A DNA stretch of 64,000 nucleotides from Cunninghamia lanceolata (taxonomy: Eukaryota > Streptophyta > Pinopsida > Cupressales > Cupressaceae), in contig BSBN01000213.1 of the NCBI GenBank assembly GCA_027924645.1, forward strand, positions 32,180,501 to 32,244,500, in the 5' to 3' direction. The notes below the pieces were generated by a model that was not told the origin of the DNA, ran no database searches, and worked only from the letters and a program-made list of their open reading frames with translations. Positions 56,801 through 64,000 of the stretch are shown in pieces. Every line of letters starts with the position of its first letter. Within the stretch, counting starts at the first letter, position 1. The position numbers and the translations under genes were made by a program.

Positions 56801-57078
56801 GAACACTCAAATGTGTGTTGGATGACACACATAAAAAGGTGACTAATGCTGATAGGATAGTAAGCAAGAAGAAGCTTTGAATCAGCATGACATGAAGTCC
56901 TAGTGGCATGAAATTATCATCAATCATCAACAAGTACAGGGCTTACAAGGCATAGTTAAGGGCGTAGGTAGCTCAAGCGACACAAGGTCACTCATGTAAT
57001 GAAGACACATAGGTGAAGGACAAGGAAGTGACACAAGAAGACAATGCTAAGGAGGAGGACATGGAAATTATCAATTAA
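53809..57078 (+). pseudogene. Unknown large ORF (about 1020 codons), mobile-element-associated
   Basis: One phase (frame 1) holds from ATG 53809 to TGA 56878-56880 through 11 in-frame stops (53977, 54172, 54364, 54490, 54739, 55084, 55489, 55669, 55948, 56290, 56395), with no frameshift. Two shifts then extend coding-like text to TAA near 57078 (QHDMKS, VKDKEVTQEDNAKEEDMEII). N-terminal half: DLEDFWKRIQPEGQTSLANK, LVVACANNYFSESHEIRASN, VRLPASLKRSHFKKEILDMI, YLSEYLKFLEVCHQMAIMNA. Middle: Ser/Thr/Pro-rich with basic KPKRARRMST near 55893. C-terminal half: helical, LLKRVKKEQEENAKLRAQVS. No catalytic site is recognised. The layout loosely parallels the LINE third ORF and plant Transposase_32-type proteins. 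It is not a known gag or pol domain. Confidence 0.6.
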
Positions 57079-57845
57079 TTCTCTTTTCTTATGCTTTCGT
57101 ATTTTCATATTTTCTCAAAAACTATTGGCTCTGGAGGGCCCTTAATTTTAAATGATGCTTAATTTAAAACATTTTTAAATTGGGTGTCCTCAAGAAGCCG
57201 TTAGGTTTTAAAGACAGTTATTGGGTGACTTGGCTATAAATTTAATTAGTCGGTCAATGTATGGATCTTTTAGAAAACTTTGTTTGGGTGATAGATCAAT
57301 TTTTTGATTACTTTCTGTTCAATTGCTTTTATATATGAATAGAAATCAATACAGTGGAATTTTGGTGATCATAAACTTTGAGTTATGGTTGTTTGAAATC
57401 TTATTCTTCCTATGTTGAATATACTGTTGGTGTTGATTATATTTCCATATGGGAGTGGTTGGATGTCTCTAATTCTTGCTCACTGGTGTGAATTATCTAT
57501 CTTTTAGTATATGGTTTATGGTGGTGATTGTATGATATATGATATAATTCTTTATTAATTTAGTTGAAGTTATGACTGCCGAAGTCTTTGTGCTTCTTTG
57601 AATTTAGTTGTTTTTGGGATATATAGCCTTTTATGCTTTCTGGTTAAAAGCACCACCTTTTTCTTTGCTTTCTAGATAAAAGCAATCTGAGTTTATATTC
57701 ATTAGATATCATAAGAAGGTAGATGCACCTTGGTAAATAAGTAGAGAATCATTGTAAAATACCATTACAACAGATTCAACTGTTGTTGCATTTGTCACTT
57801 ATATGGGCATGAGAATATAGAGTTAGTTGGCAAATCTGTAAACCA
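57079..57845 (+). repeat. Gypsy-3 5' LTR, approximate start
   Basis: Lies just upstream of a primer-binding site and contains TATA-like GGCTATAAATTTAA near 57229. The start is not fixed; TGTCCTCAAGAAG at about 57185 is one candidate. A block GGAGGGCCCTTAATTTTAAA near 57136 precedes it and resembles the LINE 3' block at 14060. No coding frame. Confidence 0.5.
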
Positions 57846-57854
57846 ATAGATTTT

Positions 57855-57872
57855 TGGTGACTCTACTGGGGA
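57855..57872 (+). promoter_or_regulatory. Gypsy-3 primer-binding site (tRNA-Arg-like)
   Basis: TGGTGACTCTACTGGGGA; the form TGGCGACTCCACTGGGGA is, to my recollection, the tRNA-Arg-type site of Ogre/Tat elements. Confidence 0.65.
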
Positions 57873-58342
57873 GTTCTATGATAGTAACTATATATATTTT
57901 GTGAGTTGCTTTATCATTGGACTATATGGTTCTCTGCGGAAGGTGTGCACCAGTTCTGCAGCCTAATGTAGACTGGCTTGTTGGTGACCAAGAAGACATT
58001 ATTACTGGTCTGTGAGTTGTAACCTGGTGAACTAGGAGAACAAACCAACAATATCACCAGGTTGACTAAGTACTTGAAGAAGAGGAAGAAATAGGTGATA
58101 TCATAAGAGAAAACACACATCATTTTGGTGAAGCTCAGGAGTTTATTTTCGTTGAAGGCATAGTCCTTGTGCCTAGGAGAGAAAGACCCCTTCAAATTCA
58201 GGCAGTTCCTGATAATAGATAGAGAAACCCTGCTAATAGACTGAGGAACCAAGTGCATGTTCAACAAGCTCCTCCTCATAACAACTAGTAAGTTGTTTGG
58301 AAACTCTACACTATTGTTTTTATGTACATATATATGTGAAAG

Positions 58343-59645
58343 TTGACTATGAAAATATATACTCAGGGAGATAGAAAGAAGGGTATCTCTAATGTTGACT
58401 TTGACTTGCTTCAATCTTTAAATTTTGCTCCTTTTCCTCCTACATGTAAAGTTAAGTCCTTAAGTAGGCCATCTTCCCCTCCACTTGCAAGAGAGTCTGC
58501 GAGTTCTTCTTGTCAAGTTTTAACCCTTGACAGCATTATTTTACCTCTACAAGTTAACTTCCCACTTTATAATCCCTTGAATATGGCCCAACCACCACCT
58601 ATTCCATGGGGTGCTTCTATAGGTCCTTTGAGATTAGGGGCAAACTTGCATGATTTACCCAGAGGGTCTAGCAAAATTGTACCCAAATTCAAAGGTGATG
58701 GAAAGGTCACCCCAGATGAAGACACAAATGCCTTTTTCACAACCTGTGAACTATCTTGGGGGTGCAACATAAAGATGTATTTGTTAGATTGTTTGTTGAG
58801 TCTCTCACTGATACCACAACTGAGTGGTTTTGCCATTTACCTAATGCATCCATCAGAGACTGGGACACATGAGGCAGTAGTTTGAAGATAGGTTTAAAAC
58901 TACTGACAATGAGCACACATTGGTATCTCAACTCTCTTCAATGAAGAAAGAAGTCCATGAAAAAATGAGAAAGTTCATAGTTAAATTCAACAAACTTGCA
59001 AATAGAATCCCTACCAATGTGATGCCTGGTGATGGATTGTTGAAATGCTTCTTTATTAATTCTCCACCTCCTTATGTTAGTTATGCTATAAAGAGGGAAG
59101 GTACTGCTAACTTGGTAGCGGCCCAAACTCTAGCCATTACAATTGAAGATGATCTCATAATTGCCAGCAAATGGAAGAAGGAATTACATATAGGTAAACC
59201 TTCAATAGTTAACTCTACTAACACTGTCATACAAAGATTGGCCATCACCTTGAAGAGACAGATGCCTAAAGGCTCCCAACAACATTTTTACCAAGATGTA
59301 ACAAGGAAAGATCATGGCTCCTAGGGGAACTATAATAGAATGTTACCCTTACTTGGCCTGACTCGAAGGTTAGCAATTGAAGCTGGTCCTTCTACTAGAA
59401 AGAATAATTATATGATGTGTAACTTTCATCTAACTTCTGATCATGATGGAGCATCCTATCCAAAAATGGTTAGATTCATACAGATGCTCTTGATGAATGA
59501 GCATACTGAAGAACCTTCTCCATCTGGTGATGCCAGTGTTAATTTCTTTGAATATGAGTCACACCCTGAAGGTAGGGAGGATGTGTACACTAAGCTTGAT
59601 AGTCCCAATTGTGCAGTGTTCACTAGAGGACAACAAGCATAGAAA
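58343..59645 (+). pseudogene. Gypsy-3 gag
   Basis: Frame 2 to about 58770: PPPIPWGASIGPLRLGANLH, PKFKGDGKVTPDEDTNAFF. The core then shifts phase (ESLTDTTTEWFCHLPNASI near 58797) and continues in frame 3 from 58920: VSQLSSMKKEVHEKMRKF, NKLANRIPTNVMPGDGLLKC, YVSYAIKREGTANLV. A finger MCNFHLTSDHDGASYPK near 59415 has the C-x2-H-x4-H-x4-C layout with the last Cys lost. Minus-strand frames over this region are shadows. Confidence 0.85.
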
Positions 59646-60360
59646 GGACAAGATTCCAAAGCCCAGCCTAGTAGTTCCTCTTCTACTCCAAAATATATTT
59701 TATCAAGATATAACAATGCTAGTTCTAAGAATATAGCGAGTACTACACCCAAAGTTGCATCCGCTAAGGTACCCTCTACTTCTTCTGAATCTCTTGTTTC
59801 TAGCTCTTTTGACATAGTTGGGTCTTGTAAAAATACTAAAATTCAAATTTCACAAGTTGGATATCATAGGCTCAATCCTTCTAAGTTAGATAGACAAGTT
59901 AGATATGTCAAGCAAGATCCCTCCCCTTCTCATTAAAATGCTCAGGTGTCAAATGGTAGTGAGGTCCATGCTGAAAAACAAAATTGCTCAAATTCCCTTT
60001 CCCAAGAATCTAGTCCTCAAAACCCCTTTGAAAAACTAAAAACTTTCTATTTATCATCATACATTATTGGTTATAAAATAAGCAACCATGTCATCGATTT
60101 TGGAGCCTCAGATAATGTAATGCTAGCCCAGGTTGCTAAAGCCCTAGGTTTATCCTATACCTCGTCTCATGGTAGGTGCTTTTCCATGGATAGCTCACCA
60201 GTACCTATCTTAGGTTAGATTAAAGATGCATAGGTTGTCCTTGCCACTTATCCTAAAAGGAGATTGAAGTTAACCATTTTAGTGGTAGATATACCTGCAA
60301 GCTATGGGATGCTTTTGAGCCAAAACTTCTATAGAGAATTGGGAGGGGAGATTTAGATGG
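59646..60360 (+). pseudogene. Gypsy-3 aspartic protease
   Basis: A Ser-rich linker (59650-60000) leads to NHVIDFGASDNVMLAQVAKA near 60086, where DFGAS stands for the usual DSGAS. SMDSSPVPILG and the hydrophobic LKLTILVVDIPASYGMLLSQ near 60265 follow. Stops lie at 60216, 60231 and 60354. The protease cuts the element polyprotein. Confidence 0.8.
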
Positions 60361-61020
60361 ATTGGTCGCATGCTTTGATACTAGTGGATGGGAAGAGAGT
60401 TTGTCTAAACCCTGAACCTAAGGCCAAGTTCACTGTACTAAAGTCAGTGGACCCAAAAGTAGATATTTTATATGTAGAAACTGGGCCTAGCACATACATG
60501 TGCACCTCGATGGTGGAAGATGAGAAAAATATGATAAGCCCTGATCTAGCCAATGAGGTGTGGACATTAGAGTTTGAGGGCAGTTATTCTATTGCTGGTT
60601 CAGGTGTTGGAGTAGTTCTGGTTTCCCTTGATGATTGCAAGTTTCCTTTTCTTACAAGTTGGAATTTGACAACACCAATAACACTATAGAATATGAAGCT
60701 TTGTTGCTAGGGCTGGCATTGGCTAAGGAGAATAGCATTAAGCAATTGAGAGCCAAAGGTGATGTCAAATTGATTGTTAAGCAAGTAAGAAAAATATATA
60801 CAATGAAAAATGGGAGACTGAGGCACTATAGAAATAGGGTGTGGATTGCATAGAATATTTTGATGCCTTTTCAATAGAAGTTGTGCCCAGGGATCAAAAC
60901 ACTCAGGTTGATTCATTGGGTATATCTACATCTCTACTGTTACCTCACCCAAATTTTAAAGACAAACCTTACAGAGTTGAGGTAGTCTATCAGCCCAATG
61001 TACCTGACAACATCAATCAC
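60361..61020 (+). pseudogene. Gypsy-3 extra RNase H located between protease and RT
   Basis: EVWTLEFEGSYSIAGSGVGV near 60556 (first Asp is Glu), then a shift to NNTIEYEALLLGLALAKE near 60680 (Glu present), RAKGDVKLIVKQVRKI near 60748 (Asp present). After a second shift, IEVVPRDQNTQVDSLG near 60877 has the last Asp present. Same position relative to protease and RT as in gypsy-2. Confidence 0.82.
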
Positions 61021-62344
61021 TGATAGGTATTTAACAACGACGAGAAAATTATATCTTTCTTAGAAAAAGGTGAGTCATTTACAAACGTGTTCTTTGAAGG
61101 GAGTCTTGATGAAAGTAATGATGTGCTAGAAGGAGTGGCTAGTTCTCATAATGCCAGGGATCTAAAGTGATTCAATTGAGAGGAAATAAAATTCCCAAGG
61201 GTTTGGTCTCACTTGAGGACCTTTTTAACCAACATGATCGATATCTAAAGTAGAAAAGCAAAGTTTTAGTCAGATCATCAGTTGATTATGATTGAGTTAA
61301 TATTGGGACTAAGGAGGATCGAAAAATTGTTTGTATTAGGAAGTGTTTCTCTCCAAAGGAGAGAGAGCATATAATTTCTTTGTTTATTCACTACATAGAT
61401 GTTTTTGTGTTGTGCTATGCAAACCTGAAGAAATTTAGAGATGGGAGAATGTAGCACCACATCCTATTGAAGCTCGATACTTTACCCTTCATGCAGAAAC
61501 AATGGACTTACAACCCTAAAGTAGATGAGGCTATTTTTAGCAAGATAGACAAGATGCTGAAGGAAAAAATTATTTACCCCATTCATCACTCTACATGGGT
61601 GGCCAATATTGTTCCTGTTAGAAAGAAGAATGGGGAAATAAGGATTTGTGTTGATTTCTGAAATCTAAACCAATCTTCTTTGAAAGATAACTATCCCTTA
61701 CCTATGTTGGATCATATATTGCAAACAATATCTGGTTCAGAAATGATGTCTATGCTAGATGGGTTTTCAGGATATAATCAGATTGACGTAGCCCTAGAAG
61801 ATCAGCACAAAACAACATTCAATACCCCTATTGGTGTTTTTGCTTACAATTGGATGCCATTTGGCCTTATTAATGCGGAGCTACTTTCTAAAGGGCCTTT
61901 GTTTATCTGGATGATATAACAGTTTTCTCTAAGAAGAGGACCGACCACTTGCATGATCTGGAGGTGGTGTTGCAACACTGTAGAGAACATGGTATTTCTT
62001 TAAATCCTAAAAAGTCCATTTTCATTGTGACTGAAGGGAAACAATTGGGTCACATTGTCTCCAAGGATGGTATCAAAATTGATCCTGAGAGGGTCAGAGA
62101 AATTCAACAACTGAGCTTACCTATGACAAAAAGTAATACTAAATCTTTCTTTGGTCAAGTAAATTTTCTAAGAAGATTTGTTCCTGATTTTGCTGAGTTG
62201 ACTAGACATGTTACTAAGATGATTGAAAACCATCTTGTTTTCAAATGGAGTAACAAAGGTAAACATGCATTTGAAGATATCAAGATGGCCATTGCCAATG
62301 CACCTACATTAGTACATCCTAATTTTGAAAAAGATTTTATTATC
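61021..62344 (+). pseudogene. Gypsy-3 reverse transcriptase, truncated
   Basis: After a degraded linker (ISFLEKGESFTNVFFEGSLD near 61051), RT reads PKVDEAIFSKIDKMLKEKII, STWVANIVPVRKKNGEIRIC (61590 on), LKDNYPLPMLDHIL, GYNQIDVALEDQHKTTFNTP and MPFGLINA. About 45 bases before the catalytic box are missing, so the fingers run almost directly into VYLDDITVFS (61901 on). A shift then gives LEVVLQHCREHGISLNPKKS and SFFGQVNFLRRFVPDF. The last codons FEKDFIIYW are the start of the RT-linked RNase H, cut by the LTR at about 62345. Confidence 0.87.
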
Positions 62345-63993
62345 TATTGGTGCAGGAGCACCCGCACATGATCAGGATATAGGTCCGCATGATGACATAC
62401 ATGATCAGGATATAGGATAGTTATCAGCATGATGACAGGGCAGTAGGCTATTTTTAGTATGTTTGACTTTATCATGTAATAAGGTCCACTGGACCGATGC
62501 TATGTATTAGTTCAGCCTAGGAGTATGTGTAGGCAGTTAGAGATCGGGATAAGATAGTCTGAGTTGTCCTCTCTCCCAGCCGCTTGGAAGCTCCCAGCCG
62601 CTGGGAAGTGAAGTTGGTAGTACTCGAAGGATTTGTTATATATACCTTCGATCTGTTAGGGTTTAGAGACAGTTCATATTGATAGTTCATATTGAGTTTG
62701 GTAGATGTTAAGTTCAGAGAGTAGTACTGGTGATATGCTGTATTGGAGATCAGTTCAGATAGTGTGAAGCAGAATTGTAAAAGCAGGACATTTGAATCTC
62801 AATTGAATAAGATCTCATCTTTTGCAGTATCTGGTTGTATCAGTTGCATCTGTGTTGATTTCCTTTCTGTTTGCAAGTTAATGGGCACTTTCAACCCTTC
62901 CACCGGTTGATCTTGCAAATCGGTGGAATGGTCCTGTATCATAGTTTAGGTTGCATTTGTGTTTTCTGTTTTGCATTGTTCAGGAGATCAGTTAGGAGCA
63001 TGCTGTGAATCAGCCTAGCATCCTCATGTGCTAGGTCTAGAAGATAAGTTGTTCGATTTTGGTTTGAAGGTGATCCGGCCCGGTCGTCACATGATCTTTG
63101 TGAAATAGAGTGGTTCGGAGTGCTTACATGCAGTGGAAGGATACACAGGAGCCTGCATGTGCGTTTCCGGTCGGAATGAGCCGCACCGTCATCCGCGAAT
63201 GCATCGCCATCAGGATCAGGTCGTGAAGCTGTTGAAGTTTGCATGTTGCAAGTGCATCATGATGTTTTGAGTTGGATATATACTCAGTGTATATATCGCA
63301 GTCAGGATCATCTCTCGGGGAAGTTTATCATCCGCATATCGCTAACGGATGCGGGTGTGAAAGTTAAGTTTTTTTGGCTAAGTGTTGAAGAGTTCATCAG
63401 GATGATGTGTGACGTCATCGTCATCAGGATATGATGTCATCGTCATCAGGATATTAAGAAATCCCTCAATGCGAGTTTATCCTGTTGTCGCTAAGTGGTA
63501 AGTGTCGGCGTAGGCAGGAAGTTGTATTAGCATCATCAGGAGGTTTCGAGGAACCGGATGAACAATATCATGATGCTGTTGCTTGTATCGTCGGGCAGTG
63601 GAGCATCGAAGGCAAGTTGTTGAAGTGCAACGTCATCAGGATATTTGGAGCAACCGGATATTGGGATATCCTGCTGACGAAGGTGATATGGAATATCATG
63701 ATGATGCCGCTTGTATTTGGCACCCGATGAACAGTGCAACCGGAGGATGTTTGCGCCCGTTGATTATCATGATGATGATGATAGGCGACAAACGGAGGAG
63801 GTAAATAGTAGGCGACAGGAGGATATTTGCGATCATCCGAAATATGATGATGCTGTTGAAATGTGATGATGCTGTTAGTGTCTCTAGGAAATATGATGAT
63901 GATGTTCAGTTGATAGAGAATTTTATCATGTTGTTTGTGTTGTTGGCTACTCCTTCCTGTTAGGTTGCCTCTGTTGCGTCCCACTCTGCATCA
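62345..63993 (+). repeat. Copia-C 5' LTR (CpG-rich)
   Basis: Sequence character changes sharply at TATTGGTGCAGGAGCACC; a start at 62345-62348 is likely. A TATA box GTTATATATACC lies near 62635. The right end is set by CTCTGCATCA at 63993, followed by TAG and then TGGT, the first four bases of the initiator tRNA-Met primer-binding site also used by gypsy-1. CpG is much more frequent than elsewhere in the window, and CATCAGGAT / ATCATGATGATG motifs recur from 62370 to 63910. The small open frames on both strands (62939-63804) are motif-rich and unsupported. Family (copia versus gypsy) is inferred from style only. Confidence 0.6.
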
Positions 63994-63996
63994 TAG

Positions 63997-64000
63997 TGGT
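63997..64000 (+). promoter_or_regulatory. Start of a primer-binding site, cut by the window end
   Basis: TGGT three bases after the predicted LTR end; prediction: the next bases outside the window read ATCAGAG. Confidence 0.45.

Larger units (their letters stand above)
57873..62344 (+). mobile_element. Ty3/gypsy element with extra RNase H (gypsy-3, Tat-like), cut at 3' side
   Basis: Leader 57873-58342, then gag, protease, RNase H and RT, ending at the start of the RT-associated RNase H where a copia-type LTR begins. Same domain order as gypsy-2, with recognisably related protein text (STWVAN-VRKKNGEIR, SFFGQVNFLRRF). The remaining pol, integrase and 3' LTR should lie beyond the inserted element, outside the window. 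Confidence 0.85.

Noticed and set aside
57914..58414. 166-codon minus-strand open frame
   Set aside because: Lies over the leader and gag start of gypsy-3; no recognised motif, and the opposite strand explains the region.
59456..59815. 119-codon minus-strand open frame
   Set aside because: Shadow of the gypsy-3 gag finger and linker on the plus strand.
62939..63984. Several overlapping open frames and high CpG, as if a gene or CpG island
   Set aside because: Frames on both strands consist of GATGATG-type repeats; LTR with PBS at its end explains the region better.
1..64000. tRNA, rRNA or other structured RNA genes
   Set aside because: No cloverleaf or rRNA-like sequence noticed; tRNA-related text is limited to primer-binding sites.

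Overview
This window contains no recognisable intact host gene. It is a stack of nested, decayed transposable elements, nearly all of plant type: Ty3/gypsy, Ty1/copia and a LINE with a plant-style RNase H domain. Low GC over most of the window, 0.8-1.8 kb LTRs, element-in-element nesting and a copia gag with several zinc knuckles suggest a large-genome seed plant, probably a gymnosperm. The taxon is an inference.

Left third (1-17 kb). A LINE fills 399-14096 and is bounded by a perfect 17-bp target-site duplication (382-398 and 14097-14113). It carries ORF1 (DUF4283-like plus zinc knuckle), ORF2 (endonuclease, RT, zf-RVT, RNase H) and an unexpected third reading frame (about 12120-13954) between the RNase H and the 3' end. 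A chromodomain Ty3/gypsy element (1230-7616, target duplication AAATA) sits inside ORF1. The LINE lies in the 3' UTR of an older + strand LTR element, whose tandem repeats, hairpins, polypurine tract and LTR follow at 14114-16745. A fragment of another retroelement RT C-terminus is at 16746-17047.

Middle (17-30 kb). AT-rich non-coding DNA holds tandem duplications and a 0.9-kb element with inverted arms of about 112 bp (19721-20616). A 5'-truncated copia element (20761 to about 23450, +) and a gypsy gag/protease relic (26092-23790, -) follow. From 26.1 to 30.2 kb I recognise nothing.

30-51 kb. An old minus-strand LTR element, called element X here, has a Pro/Ser-rich ORF (50565-49962 joined to 39964-39058), a 3' UTR and a polypurine tract plus LTR start near 37.75 kb. 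Two later elements split it. A 6.35-kb copia element (30240-36586, -, TSD CAACT) lies in its LTR. A 10-kb Tat-like gypsy element (39965-49961, +) lies in its ORF. The copia element is rearranged: protease-integrase comes first, gag-like coiled coil and zinc knuckles follow, and RT/RNase H is absent.

Right (50.8-64 kb). A gypsy 5' end (LTR, PBS, gag; 50849-52990) is followed by a frame of about 1020 codons of unknown function (53809-57078). Next comes another Tat-like gypsy element (PBS 57855, gag, protease, RNase H, RT) cut at about 62345 by the CpG-rich 5' LTR of a copia-type element. That element's primer-binding site is just entering the window at its last four bases.

Main points for follow-up are the third LINE ORF, the protease-RNase H-RT order in two gypsy elements, the unknown 1020-codon frame, the gag-after-integrase copia element, and hairpins that run into polypurine tracts.
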